DNA of 64,000 nt from an uncultured Clostridium sp. (lineage in GTDB: Bacteria; Bacillota_I; Bacilli_A; RF39; UBA660): the NCBI GenBank assembly GCA_905199855.1, contig CAJKHY010000004.1, forward strand, positions 1-64,000. The letters are read 5' to 3'. Shown piece after piece: positions 8,156 through 16,926 of the stretch. Under the pieces are notes generated by a model. That model was not told the DNA's origin, made no database searches, and saw nothing but the letters and a program-made list of their open reading frames with translations. Within the stretch, counting starts at the first letter, position 1. Each line of letters opens with the position of its first letter. Position numbers and translations under genes: made by a program.

Positions 8156-9947
8156 TTGTTTCTGTATTTAATATTTTTTTTCTTAACCTTAAATGATTAG
8201 GAGTTATTTCCACTAGTTCATCTCTGTTGATATAGTCTAAGCAACCTTCTAATGTTAATTTTCTTGGTCTTTTTAGGACTACTGTGTGATCTGAACCTGC
8301 TGCACGCATATTGGTTAATTGTTTCCCCTTAACTACATTTACCGCTAAATCGTTTTCTCGGTTACATTCTCCTACTATCATTCCTTCATATATTTCTTCA
8401 CCTGGTTCTATGAACATAATACCTCTGTCCTCTAATAGTCCAATGGCATATGATGTTGATTTACCATTTTCCATAGAGACCAAGACACCTAGTTTTCTTT
8501 CGCCAATGTTAACATTTTCTTGTTTTTCATAACATTTGAAAGTGTGATTTAAGATGCCATATCCTTTTGTCATTGTCATAAATTCTGTTGTGAAACCTAT
8601 TAAACCACGTGATGGAATGGTATAGTTTAATCTTACCATGTCAACAAAGTTAGTCATGTTTTCCATTTTGGCTCCACGAAGTCCTAAGGCTTCAATAACA
8701 TTTCCAACGCTTTCTTCTTTCACTTCTATTTGGACATCTTCATATGGTTCACAGATAACACCATTTATTTCTTTCAAGATAACTTCAGGTTTTGATACTT
8801 GTAATTCAAATCCTTCACGGCGCATATTCTCAATTAATATTGATAAGTGTAATTCGCCACGACCTGAAACAAGCCACGAATCATTTGATGATTGTTCTAC
8901 TTTTAAGCTGACATCTTTTTGGGTTTCTTTGAACAGTCGTTCTTCTATTTTTCTTGCCGTTAATAACTTACCATCACGGCCAACGAATGGACTATCATTA
9001 ACCATGAAGGTCATTTGTAAGGTTGGCTCATCAATCCTTAATATTGGTAGGGCTTTTTCATGTCCAATGTTACATACTGTTTCTCCTACTGAAATATCTT
9101 CTAAACCAGCTATGGCAATAATCTCACCGGCGTGGGCTTCTTTTACTTCTATTCTTTTTAATCCTAGGTACCCAAATAGTTTTTGTATTCTAAACTGTTT
9201 TATGCTACCATCTAATCTCACACAACTTACCATTTCATTTTCATGTATAGTGCCTGATTGGATGCGTCCAATACCAATTCTTCCTACGTAATCATTATAA
9301 TCTAATAATGCTGGTTGAAATTGTAAATAACCATTTATATCTACTTTAGGTGCTGGAATTTCATTTATAATTAGTTTAAAGATATCATCATAGTTTTCTG
9401 TTTGGGTTGATAAATCAGAATCTAAACTGGCCGTGCCATTTAAAGCTGAAACATAGCAAGTTTTGAAATCCAATTGCGAATCGTCGGCACCAAGTTCAAT
9501 AAATAAGTCAATGACCTCGTCAATTACTTGATTAATACGTGCTGTTGGCTTATCCACTTTATTTATTACAACGATTGGTTTTACTTTGGCTTCGAGGGCC
9601 TTCTTTAAAACGAATCTTGTTTGTGGCATAGTGCCTTCATAAGCATCGACGAGTAGCATAACACCATCTACCATGTTCATAATTCTTTCCACTTCGCCAC
9701 CGAAATCGGCATGGCCTGGTGTGTCTAGAATATTTATACGGTATCCATCATAGTTGATGGCTGTAGTTTTAGATAGTATGGTGATTCCTCGTTCTCTTTC
9801 AATGTCGTTAGAATCCATGACTCTTTCGTTTATTTGCTCATTTTCTCTAAATGTGCCTGATTTTTGTAATAATCTATCTACAAACGTTGTTTTGCCATGA
9901 TCTACGTGAGCTATAATAGCAATGTTTCTTATTTTATCTGTATTCAT
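8127..9947 (-). CDS. typA: Ribosome-associated GTPase TypA/BipA
   Basis: This 606-residue protein has the normal TypA length. The G domain shows AHVDHGKTT (P-loop), RGITI, DTPGHAD and NKVDK. Elongation-factor-like domains II, III and V follow, then the TypA-specific C-terminus. TypA binds the 70S ribosome in the cytoplasm and helps growth under stress and late steps of subunit assembly in other bacteria. The start is the ATG at 9947 behind GGGAAGTGG; the 14 extra in-frame residues upstream have no ribosome site. It has its own promoter (9978-10006) and terminator, so it is likely monocistronic. Confidence 0.97.
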   Translation of the reverse strand: MNTDKIRNIAIIAHVDHGKTTFVDRLLQKSGTFRENEQINERVMDSNDIERERGITILSKTTAINYDGYRINILDTPGHADFGGEVERIMNMVDGVMLLVDAYEGTMPQTRFVLKKALEAKVKPIVVINKVDKPTARINQVIDEVIDLFIELGADDSQLDFKTCYVSALNGTASLDSDLSTQTENYDDIFKLIINEIPAPKVDINGYLQFQPALLDYNDYVGRIGIGRIQSGTIHENEMVSCVRLDGSIKQFRIQKLFGYLGLKRIEVKEAHAGEIIAIAGLEDISVGETVCNIGHEKALPILRIDEPTLQMTFMVNDSPFVGRDGKLLTARKIEERLFKETQKDVSLKVEQSSNDSWLVSGRGELHLSILIENMRREGFELQVSKPEVILKEINGVICEPYEDVQIEVKEESVGNVIEALGLRGAKMENMTNFVDMVRLNYTIPSRGLIGFTTEFMTMTKGYGILNHTFKCYEKQENVNIGERKLGVLVSMENGKSTSYAIGLLEDRGIMFIEPGEEIYEGMIVGECNRENDLAVNVVKGKQLTNMRAAGSDHTVVLKRPRKLTLEGCLDYINRDELVEITPNHLRLRKKILNTETRKKYDSRNK

Positions 9948-9977
9948 AATCCACTTCCCTTTTTTAAATACCGAAGT

Positions 9978-10006
9978 ATTATAGCACATATATTTGTACT
10001 TGGCAA
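9978..10006 (-). promoter_or_regulatory. typA promoter
   Basis: TTGCCA and TATAAT are separated by 17 bp on the minus strand, giving a 5' leader of about 25 nt before typA. Confidence 0.7.
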
Positions 10007-10180
10007 GTTTTTTTTATAAAATGATTTTTAAGAATTATGCTGTTATCTTAACACTTGTGACATTTGATATTTTGAACTTTTCTAATAATAAAGATTAAAA
10101 GTATTCTTTATTTTAGACATAAACTCCGACAGTAGCTGCCGTACTCATTTTTTGTTGCTATAAAATCAATGGTTTGTTTA

Positions 10181-10219
10181 TTATGGTGGATATGATTTTA
10201 TTATTTGTGATATGTGCAT
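10181..10219 (-). CDS. Tiny 12-codon ORF behind a strong promoter and ribosome site
   Basis: Within the 560-bp gap before typA, the minus strand has a near-consensus promoter, then AAAGGAGGTG placed 5 nt before an ATG. The ORF reads MHISQIIKSYPP and ends in two TAA codons. About 30 nt on, a second tiny ORF (10113-10148) reads MSTAATVGVYV. Such an arrangement fits a leader peptide, a type I toxin-like peptide, or the remnant of a frameshifted gene: another frame of the same stretch is open and ends SYCRSLCLK. A small stem (CGGCAG / CTGTCG) lies downstream. Expression is inferred only from the signals. Confidence 0.3.
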   Translation of the reverse strand: MHISQIIKSYPP

Positions 10220-10243
10220 AAGTACACCTCCTTTTGTGTTTTC

Positions 10244-10272
10244 AATATACTATGAGCGGGTATTTTTGTCAA
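10244..10272 (-). promoter_or_regulatory. Consensus promoter in the typA upstream gap
   Basis: TTGACA, a 17-bp spacer and TATATT lie on the minus strand just upstream of the tiny ORF. The rest of the 9948-10509 gap holds the typA promoter, two direct repeats and the terminator of the VanZ gene. Confidence 0.6.
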
Positions 10273-10280
10273 TGTTGCTA

Positions 10281-10363
10281 TTTTTTAAAAACTGTATGGG
10301 TGTTTTTGAAATTCTGTATGAAATTTGCTCGGTTTTTAAAAAACTGCATGGGCGTTTTTGAAA
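10281..10363. repeat. Two direct repeats of about 30 bp
   Basis: The segments at 10281-10311 and 10332-10363 share the pattern TTTTTAAAAACTG, then C or T, ATGGG, C or T, GTTTTTGAAA. They start about 51 bp apart and lie just upstream of the promoter at 10244-10272. I see no further copies in the window. Confidence 0.6.
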
Positions 10364-10469
10364 AATGGGAAGGTGAAATTTTTTTGTGAAAACGTAAAAT
10401 TTTTGAAGAATGTGTCAAGTGAATTAGAACGGCGTAGCAAAGGCAGATAGATGGGTGATAATTTTTGTA

Positions 10470-10506
10470 AAAAAAAGACCGATACTTTCGGTTATTTGGT
10501 ATCAGT
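10470..10506 (-). terminator. Terminator of the PAP2-VanZ operon
   Basis: On the minus strand ACTGATAC pairs with GTATCGGT (8 bp with one G-U) across a 13-nt loop, and a T-run of about eight follows. It begins 3 bp after the stop codon. Confidence 0.8.
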
Positions 10507-10509
10507 TTC

Positions 10510-11604
10510 TTATTCTGTTTTTATGGTGCTTTGAAATTCTACTTTGGTTAGTTTGTCATAGAATACTTTTTGGTTGAATAGGATTTTGAATGTTGTTACA
10601 ATGTATGTGATGAAGAGGATAATAAATATGACTAGGTAAAGGACGAGGCTTATTTGAGTATTTAAATTTAGTGTCTTATTTAGTTTTATGCTTCCTTCAA
10701 TTATTAGAATGGGTACTTTTACATAGTATAAATAAATAATGATGGTTCTTATAAGTGATGATAGAAATGGGTACTTTGGAAATGTGTGTTTGATATTTAG
10801 AAATTTGCCCCCTAGAGTTTGGTTGTTCCAAATGTAAGGTAATACTACGTAATAGATTGGAATGGTTATATATTTAATCCATGAATAGTTGATGATAAAG
10901 ATAGTGATGGTATGAAATGTTAGGTAAATGGTGAGGTCTAGGAAGAATAAGGTGATTCTTCTTAAGCCTGATACTTTTTGTCCAACGAGGAGAGATTTTT
11001 TGTCTATTTCATCTCTTGATGGTAGGATTTTTTCTACTAAAAGGGCTAGATAGTAACCGATGATTCCTCCTAGGGTGTTCATGATAAGGTCGTCAACATC
11101 AAATAAACGATAGGCTCTTGGGTAGATGAAATATAATCCTGTAACTTGCGTTATTTCAAAAAATAATGATAAGAGGAATGAGAAGGTTGCTACTTTTTTG
11201 AAGCTATATTTGTAATAATATTTTAGGTAAATGCCAAAGGGGATGGTCATTAGTATATTAAATATTACGGTATAGAAACTTGGATGTAATATGGCTTTTA
11301 GGTGGGTGTTTGGTTTGTTTATGATAAATGGCGATTCTTTTATGAGGTTGTTGATGAAGTTGAATGGGATGAGGTTTGGTTTTAATGGTTTCATATTTAG
11401 TAATTGTTCTTTGGTTGGAAGTGGGAGAATGACTAGGAAGTAAATGGTTATTAGGTATAGAATAAATGAATATATGATTAGGGTTCTTAATTTGTTTATA
11501 GATCCGTATTTGTGGTATTGTTTTAGGATGAATGGGATGGTGAATAAAAATGAGATGAGAGGAAAAATTAAGATTGCTGTTTTTATAGCTTCAGTGTATG
11601 TCAT
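10510..11604 (-). CDS. VanZ-like membrane protein with C-terminal RDD-type domain
   Basis: This 364-residue protein has about eight hydrophobic segments. The N-terminal half has the VanZ-family layout, with the LVILPLP motif after the second segment and RLFDVDDLIMNTLGGIIGY later. The C-terminal half, from about residue 215, resembles the RDD domain (RRITLFFLDL, then WNNQTLGGKFLNIK). VanZ proteins are linked to low-level teicoplanin or lipoglycopeptide resistance, but most are of unknown function. The start is the ATG at 11604, which overlaps the PAP2 stop (ATGA) and has AAAGGAGG upstream; the two are translationally coupled. A role in lipid-linked envelope metabolism is inferred from that pairing. 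Confidence 0.8.
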   Translation of the reverse strand: MTYTEAIKTAILIFPLISFLFTIPFILKQYHKYGSINKLRTLIIYSFILYLITIYFLVILPLPTKEQLLNMKPLKPNLIPFNFINNLIKESPFIINKPNTHLKAILHPSFYTVIFNILMTIPFGIYLKYYYKYSFKKVATFSFLLSLFFEITQVTGLYFIYPRAYRLFDVDDLIMNTLGGIIGYYLALLVEKILPSRDEIDKKSLLVGQKVSGLRRITLFFLDLTIYLTFHTITIFIINYSWIKYITIPIYYVVLPYIWNNQTLGGKFLNIKHTFPKYPFLSSLIRTIIIYLYYVKVPILIIEGSIKLNKTLNLNTQISLVLYLVIFIILFITYIVTTFKILFNQKVFYDKLTKVEFQSTIKTE

Positions 11605-12260
11605 TGTTTTTCCTCCTTTTTTTCTTTGTTCATTATAATTTTGTTTGCAAAATTTATATATATTATTAGATAGGATATTGATACTAAAAAGCCTGCACAA
11701 ACATCACTTGTATAATGAACGCCTAAATAGATTCTACTGATGCCAATCATTACTATTAATAATGATAATATGCTGATTAGAGCTGTTTTTAAATATTTGT
11801 TTTTGATATTATTATAGATTAGATAGATTATATATCCGTAAAAAGCCATGCTTATCATGGAATGACCAGATGGAAAACTATATCCGGTTTCATTGATAAT
11901 TTTAAATTCTATTGGGCGTGGCCTTTGTAAAATGAATTTTAACATTTGGTTTAGTATGGTAATGATAATTAGGTTTGCCCCGATTTGTAAGCCTGTTTTT
12001 TTGTCTTTTATTGCTATAAGTAGGATTAGTGTTAAGGGTAATAAGCAGGTGGCACTTCCAAACCAAGTTATGATTTTAATAATTGGTGTTAATGAATCAT
12101 TGATTAAATATGTTGATATGAATTTATAACCAATGATGTCGCCTTTCATTATTTCGTGGTTAAATACATCTTCTGCTAAGGCGAGGAATAATACTAAACA
12201 GATAAAGCAAAGTATCCACTTATAGTTGTTGATAATCGTTTTTTTTATTTTTTTATACAT
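11601..12260 (-). CDS. PAP2-family lipid phosphatase
   Basis: This 219-residue membrane protein has six hydrophobic segments and all three PAP2 phosphatase motifs: KFILQRPRP, SFPSGHSM and SRIYLGVHYTSDV. The conserved residues include the His of SGH and the His and Asp of the third motif. Such enzymes dephosphorylate lipid diphosphates such as undecaprenyl pyrophosphate or phosphatidylglycerol phosphate, with the active site on the outer face. The substrate cannot be read from sequence. The start at 12260 follows GGAAGTG; a TTG at 12275 is in frame. It is co-transcribed with the VanZ-like gene. Confidence 0.88.
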   Translation of the reverse strand: MYKKIKKTIINNYKWILCFICLVLFLALAEDVFNHEIMKGDIIGYKFISTYLINDSLTPIIKIITWFGSATCLLPLTLILLIAIKDKKTGLQIGANLIIITILNQMLKFILQRPRPIEFKIINETGYSFPSGHSMISMAFYGYIIYLIYNNIKNKYLKTALISILSLLIVMIGISRIYLGVHYTSDVCAGFLVSISYLIIYINFANKIIMNKEKKEEKQ

Positions 12261-12401
12261 TGTTTCACTTCCCAAACTATCAGTATTGAATATTGTTTTT
12301 TATTTTCTTTATAGTTATATTATACAATATAAAAATGATATTCGGTTGAAAAAATTGTGAATATATATCTTTTTACATTGAAATTTTATGAAATAGAAAA
12401 A

Positions 12402-12440
12402 AGAACTGAATAGAAAATTATTTCTACTTAGTTTCTTTTT
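12402..12440. terminator. Terminator of the carboxypeptidase gene, possibly bidirectional
   Basis: An imperfect stem pairs GAACTGAATAGAAA with TTTCTACTTAGTTTC around a 4-nt loop. There is a T-run on each strand. It lies about 13 bp after the carboxypeptidase stop codon. Confidence 0.7.
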
Positions 12441-12452
12441 GGGTAAATGGAT

Positions 12453-13610
12453 TTAGAAATCAATGCTACCACTTAGGATGTTTTTTAAGTTTCTTAGATA
12501 CATCTTAATTAGGGTTGCTTTTTTTACATTTTCTTTGACGGTAACATCTATTTTATCAATTGTTTTTCCATTTTCTATGACGTTTAGTTTTCCAACGATT
12601 TCTCCTTTTTTTACTGGGGCTTTAATTGTTTTGATGTCAAGTGTGTATGTTACATTTCTTTTTTCTTTGTTTTTATTGTTTAATATGCTTACATCTTTTA
12701 ATGGTTGTAAGGTAACGTATTCATTTTCTCCTTGATAAACTTTTGCATTGCCTAGATTACTACTGGTTGTAAGCATTTTTTCTAAGCTGTACATGCTGAA
12801 ACCATAGTTAATTAGGCCTGTGGTTTCGCTACTGCGTGTTGTGGCTTCTGGTTCACCCATTACTACACTGATGAGTCGCATACCATCTTTTTCTATTGTG
12901 GCGGTTAGGCAATATCCGGCAGTATCTGTATAACCCGTTTTTAATCCATCAACGCCTTTGAAAAATCTGACTAGTTTATTGGTATTTACTAACCAAAATT
13001 CTTTTGATGTTCCTTTTCTTAGGTAATCTTCGTATATACCTGTATATTCTAATACTTTTTTATGTTTGACTAATTCTTTTCCTATCATTGCCATGTCGTG
13101 TGCACTTGAGTAATGGTTTTCTTCATCTAGTCCGTGAGGATTTTTAAAATTTGTTTCGGTTAGGCCTAATTCTTTAGCTCTGTCGTTCATCATTTTCACA
13201 AACATTTCCTCACTGCCCCCGATGGCTTCTCCTAAGGCTACGACTGCATCATTGCCTGATGCTACCGCTACACCTTTAAATAAATCTTCTACACTCATTT
13301 GCTCTCCTGTTTCAAGGAGTATTTGGCTACCACCCATTTTGCTGGCGTTTTCTGATACGGTTATCATTTGATCCCATTTTAGGTTGCCTTTGTCAATGCT
13401 TTCTACTACTAGTAACATACTCATCATTTTGGTCATGGAAGCGGGTGCTAATTTTTCGTGGGCATTTTTTTCCCACATGATTTCTCCTGTTGATGCTTCA
13501 ATTAATATTGCACTTTTTGCATTTTTTGCTAGGTCAACTTCATCGGCCTTTACTACTGTGATAACTGAAAAAAACATAATAAAAAGCATAAATTTTATTT
13601 TTAGTTTCAT
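12453..13610 (-). CDS. D-alanyl-D-alanine carboxypeptidase (PBP5/DacA family)
   Basis: This 385-residue protein trims the terminal D-Ala from peptidoglycan stem peptides outside the membrane. It has a signal peptide (about residues 1-22) and the three penicillin-binding motifs in order: SMTK at 58-61, SGN at 118-120 and KTG at 224-226. A C-terminal beta domain (PBP5_C) is followed by a short amphipathic tail, suggesting peripheral membrane anchoring. The start at 13610 has AGGAGGATATAAC in front. The surface-protein gene upstream ends 46 bp away with no clear terminator between, so the two may share a transcript. Confidence 0.95.
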   Translation of the reverse strand: MKLKIKFMLFIMFFSVITVVKADEVDLAKNAKSAILIEASTGEIMWEKNAHEKLAPASMTKMMSMLLVVESIDKGNLKWDQMITVSENASKMGGSQILLETGEQMSVEDLFKGVAVASGNDAVVALGEAIGGSEEMFVKMMNDRAKELGLTETNFKNPHGLDEENHYSSAHDMAMIGKELVKHKKVLEYTGIYEDYLRKGTSKEFWLVNTNKLVRFFKGVDGLKTGYTDTAGYCLTATIEKDGMRLISVVMGEPEATTRSSETTGLINYGFSMYSLEKMLTTSSNLGNAKVYQGENEYVTLQPLKDVSILNNKNKEKRNVTYTLDIKTIKAPVKKGEIVGKLNVIENGKTIDKIDVTVKENVKKATLIKMYLRNLKNILSGSIDF

Positions 13611-13656
13611 GTTATATCCTCCTAGTAAAATTTATGCTTTAATATTTGATTTATTA

Positions 13657-14673
13657 TTATTTTATGGTTATGGCGTATTTGGTATTTAAATCATCCTCGT
13701 AAGCGATGTAATAAGTTCCATTTTTGACATATTTGCTTTTGCTCACTAGTAAGTAATCACCGTCTTTGTGAATTTGCCACTTTTGGACTAGGCTTGTTTG
13801 ATTGCTTGTATATAGATTATAATTATTTAGAATTTTATCGTTATCATAAGCAATGAATTTATAATTAGTTGTCCCTTGCTTTTCCATTGTGTATTTGTAT
13901 GTTGAAGCGGGAATAGTTACGTTTACTGATTTTTTAGCGTTAGCACTTCCACATTTGATATTTGCAACAATGGTTACCTTTTTATCAGTTGTGTCTCTTG
14001 TAACTGTGCTGAAGTCAGCATCGGTCCATGTAATTTGACATTTACCACTTACGGCAGTTGATTTTAATGTTTGATTGGCTTGTACAACAGCAAAGTCTTT
14101 TACTTCTTCTCTTGCTACAGATAAATATGTTTGGTCATCAGTTAGGGCAACTTCCCAACTTGCTACAAGTTTGATATCTTTGGTTACTGGTGTATTAAAA
14201 TCATAATCAATACCATCTAACTTCCACCCTGTAAATACGTGTCCATTTTTGGTAGGAGTTTTTGGAATAGTCGCAGTTTTACCACTTTCAATGGTTTGAT
14301 AGTCTACGGTGCTTCCTCCGTTTGAGTCAAATGATACAACATAACTAAATATGTAATCGCTGTTAATTTCCCATTTGGCATAGATTATGGTATCACTTTT
14401 TATTTTTTTACTAAAATCATATTTAGTATTGTCAAAGTACCAGCCAAGAAATTTGTATCCTTCTCTTCTTGGTTCTGCAGGTTCTATGACAGAATTTCCT
14501 GTTCTTACCTTTCTTATTTCAATTATAGTGTTGTCTTCATTCATAAATGTTACTGTATATTCAGTGGTGTATATTTTTATTATGAAAAATGCTATAAGGA
14601 ATACTAATACAATGCCTAAACACAAAACAATACTTTTTACTATTTTTCCTTTTGTTTCTAAAGATACATTCAT
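13657..14673 (-). CDS. Membrane-anchored surface protein with two InlB B-type repeats
   Basis: This 338-residue protein has an N-terminal membrane anchor (about residues 12-32) and an outer region. Two Listeria-Bacteroides (Flg_new/InlB B) repeats lie at about 33-101 and 110-175, each ending with the usual pattern (GYKFLGWYF...YAKW and GHVFTGWKL...VASW). The C-terminal half has two Cys in GKCQITW and IKCGS and is unknown. These repeats are common in Firmicute surface and adhesion proteins. The start at 14673 has AAAGGTGTGATA in front. A role in binding or cell-surface structure is inferred. Confidence 0.78.
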   Translation of the reverse strand: MNVSLETKGKIVKSIVLCLGIVLVFLIAFFIIKIYTTEYTVTFMNEDNTIIEIRKVRTGNSVIEPAEPRREGYKFLGWYFDNTKYDFSKKIKSDTIIYAKWEINSDYIFSYVVSFDSNGGSTVDYQTIESGKTATIPKTPTKNGHVFTGWKLDGIDYDFNTPVTKDIKLVASWEVALTDDQTYLSVAREEVKDFAVVQANQTLKSTAVSGKCQITWTDADFSTVTRDTTDKKVTIVANIKCGSANAKKSVNVTIPASTYKYTMEKQGTTNYKFIAYDNDKILNNYNLYTSNQTSLVQKWQIHKDGDYLLVSKSKYVKNGTYYIAYEDDLNTKYAITIK

Positions 14674-14740
14674 TTTATTATCACACCTTTATTTTTATCT
14701 AAGATAATTTTATCATATTAAAAAAATATTGTCTATATAA

Positions 14741-14766
14741 AAAGAGAAAAACTTTGTTTTCTCTTT
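14741..14766 (-). terminator. Terminator of the 14775-15335 gene
   Basis: On the minus strand AAAGAGAAAA pairs with TTTTCTCTTT across a short loop, and the T-rich TTATA follows. It lies about 9 bp after the stop codon. Confidence 0.8.
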
Positions 14767-14774
14767 GAGTAACT

Positions 14775-15335
14775 TTAATAAGATAAGAATGTCTTTATTG
14801 CAACCGTAGCCAAAAATGGTTTGTCCATCAATTCGTTTTGTACTTCACCTGTTTCATGAAGCCATACTATTAATTCATAGTTATCAGCATCAGTAGCATT
14901 TAATACTAAACTAGTAGTATATAAATCAAGAGTTGTACTATCACCAATATTTGCGAAATCACCATTTGCGACACTTGTGTCATCTTTTAATAATTGCCAC
15001 TTGAAACTGCTATTTTTTAGATTTTCATCAATGGTAATATCTTGCAGAAGGACTGTATATTTAGCAGTCATACTCATGCTTGAATTAGCTTTTACAGTAA
15101 ATATAGTCTTATCTGCTTTTGTTGGAACTTCTGCTTCGGTTAAGGGAATACCTGTTGTTGTACTTATATATTTACTTGTTGCGAATTCTACAACAATTTT
15201 ATCACTAGTAGGGGTTTTTATATCAAAACTAGTAGATGTTGCTGTGGCATACCAAGCATAACTAAAACCAAGTAATAAAGAGAACATTACCATTGTTGTT
15301 AAACATAAGACCAATAATAATTTTTTAAAGTTCAT
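14775..15335 (-). CDS. Small exported protein with YAWY signal motif, TasA/camelysin-like layout
   Basis: This 186-residue protein has a basic N-terminus and a hydrophobic stretch ending GFSYAWYATAT, similar to SipW-dependent signal peptides. A beta-sandwich-like domain follows, with alternating hydrophobic positions and the motif YELIVWLHETGE near the end. The 7113-7877 protein has the same layout and a matching PLTE and VWL pattern. SipW-dependent proteins in Bacillus form surface fibres, but no SipW peptidase gene is in the window. It lies 85 bp after the lipoprotein genes on the same strand. Start: ATG at 15335 behind AGGTGATTTTAT. Assignment to the TasA family is tentative. Confidence 0.6.
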   Translation of the reverse strand: MNFKKLLLVLCLTTMVMFSLLLGFSYAWYATATSTSFDIKTPTSDKIVVEFATSKYISTTTGIPLTEAEVPTKADKTIFTVKANSSMSMTAKYTVLLQDITIDENLKNSSFKWQLLKDDTSVANGDFANIGDSTTLDLYTTSLVLNATDADNYELIVWLHETGEVQNELMDKPFLATVAIKTFLSY

Positions 15336-15420
15336 ATAAAATCACCTAATCACTCTACCATACATATAAAGAATAACATATTTTTTAAACTTAATCAATA
15401 AGAATAATTAAATATTTTTT

Positions 15421-16131
15421 CTAAATTTTGTTATTTTTTTTATTTTTTAATTTTATAACTCTATAGATTATGTATCCAAGGAGCGATAAACCTATTATAT
15501 ATAAGATATATTTAATAATTTTAAGATAATCTATACCTGTTTTAAATATTCTATTTTTATCAAACTCTAAATTGATTCTTTTAGAGTAGTCATGGAAATC
15601 ATATGTCCATGTATATGTATTTGTTTTGTTATCTACTTGATCAGCATTATTTTTTGTAACTACGTATGGTACTTTTATTTTAACTTCTAATTTTGTTACA
15701 ATAGGTTCTTCTTCCATACCATCAACAAATAACCAAAAATTATCTAAGTTGTTATCACTTGATATGGTAATTAAATTTTTTTCTTTTGCTATTTTTAAGC
15801 CATCAACATATATCTTTTTTATATATTTGGATTGGGCAAAATCTTCTAAATTTTTATATGTTTTATTACTAGATATGGCCATGTTACCTGAACTAGAATA
15901 TTTTTTAATATTATTTAAATCCTCATCTTGGTGTAATTCGGAATATGTTTCTTTTAGGGTTTCATACATGGTATCTACTGTGTATTCATTTCCTATTTTA
16001 AAACGATCATCACCTAGTATTTCCATGTTTTCAACAACTGTTAGGTCTTTGTTAATTGTTACATCGTAATTAATAGTACATCCTGTTAAAAGAAATAAAC
16101 TTAGTATTAAAGTTATTGTTTTTTTATTCAT
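15421..16131 (-). CDS. LppM-like lipoprotein with C-terminal membrane segment, paralogue C
   Basis: This 236-residue protein has a lipoprotein signal with lipobox LLTGC, so the mature protein should start at the lipidated Cys. The body matches two neighbours (16149-16913 and 18106-18915): it opens CTINYDVTIN and later reads NADQVDNKTNTYTW, the LppM-domain pattern of a beta-rich envelope lipoprotein. A transmembrane helix near the C-terminus, with a Lys-rich tail, would anchor it a second time. The start is the ATG at 16131; the GTG at 16143 is also in frame. It is the last gene of the secretion-like operon. Function unknown. Confidence 0.75.
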   Translation of the reverse strand: MNKKTITLILSLFLLTGCTINYDVTINKDLTVVENMEILGDDRFKIGNEYTVDTMYETLKETYSELHQDEDLNNIKKYSSSGNMAISSNKTYKNLEDFAQSKYIKKIYVDGLKIAKEKNLITISSDNNLDNFWLFVDGMEEEPIVTKLEVKIKVPYVVTKNNADQVDNKTNTYTWTYDFHDYSKRINLEFDKNRIFKTGIDYLKIIKYILYIIGLSLLGYIIYRVIKLKNKKNNKI

Positions 16132-16148
16132 AATAATTATCACCTACC

Positions 16149-16913
16149 TTATACATTATCATTACTTCTCATTTTCTTTAAGATAAAGATCCCTATAATT
16201 ATTATAACGCTAAATACTATGCCCAAAAAAATATATTTGTTTACTGAATTATTAGATTTTTGAGTGGTGTTATTTGTTTGATTATTTTCTTTGTTACTTT
16301 CATTTTCTTTATTGTTATCAATTACTATGTTATTACTATCATTTGTATCATATGAAATGGTTAAAACTTTATCTGCGTTATCTTTATTGTATATCCAAGT
16401 GTATGTATCTCCTTCTACTTTATCAGCGTTGCTACTTGTTACTTTAAAAGGTAATACTATGTTTATGTTCAGTTGATTTACTGGTGCTTTTATATAGTTT
16501 ACATCTTTTAAAATGTTTTGTAACTCAGTTTTAGGAGTTGCCTTGATGATAACTAGTTTTTTATTTTGATTTATTTTAATCTCTCCAAAAAAGTCTTTTA
16601 TGGCTTTTGATTCACGGTATTTGTAATAATCAGTATAGACTGTCGATGCTGAAAAAATGTTGTCAATATAGGTTGGACAATTATCTTCAAAGCATTCTTC
16701 TGGATCAGAATCGTAGTAAATAGAATAATAATTTCCATAATCATCTTTTATTGTATTTAATGTTTCATCAGTAATTTCAATATTTTCATTGATTAAGGTT
16801 ATTTTTTCTGTTATTTCATTATTATCGATAATTAAATTATAATTAATGGTGCATCCTGTTAACAAAAATAAACTTAATATTAAAAATATAATTTTTTTAT
16901 GATTTAAAATCAT
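16149..16913 (-). CDS. LppM-like lipoprotein with C-terminal membrane segment, paralogue B
   Basis: This 254-residue protein has lipobox LLTGC followed by TINYNLIIDN, nearly the same opening as paralogue C. The middle holds an acidic double-Cys segment (EECFEDNCPTY) absent from the other two. The LppM-like motif is NADKVEGDTYTWIYN. A low-complexity Asn/Lys/Glu linker leads to a C-terminal helix and a basic tail. The gene lies 5 bp from paralogue C at the frame ends and 13 bp from the M23 gene, with GAGGTGAGAAT as ribosome site. It is part of the secretion-like operon, possibly as an outer-face partner of the machine. Confidence 0.75.
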   Translation of the reverse strand: MILNHKKIIFLILSLFLLTGCTINYNLIIDNNEITEKITLINENIEITDETLNTIKDDYGNYYSIYYDSDPEECFEDNCPTYIDNIFSASTVYTDYYKYRESKAIKDFFGEIKINQNKKLVIIKATPKTELQNILKDVNYIKAPVNQLNINIVLPFKVTSSNADKVEGDTYTWIYNKDNADKVLTISYDTNDSNNIVIDNNKENESNKENNQTNNTTQKSNNSVNKYIFLGIVFSVIIIIGIFILKKMRSNDNV

Positions 16914-16926
16914 ATTCTCACCTCAA

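Noticed and set aside
8638..9291. 217-codon plus-strand ORF opposite typA
   Set aside because: It is a shadow of typA in another frame, has no ribosome site, and its product has no sensible composition. The same holds for the other opposite-strand ORFs over polA, mutM/CDF, virB6 and lon.
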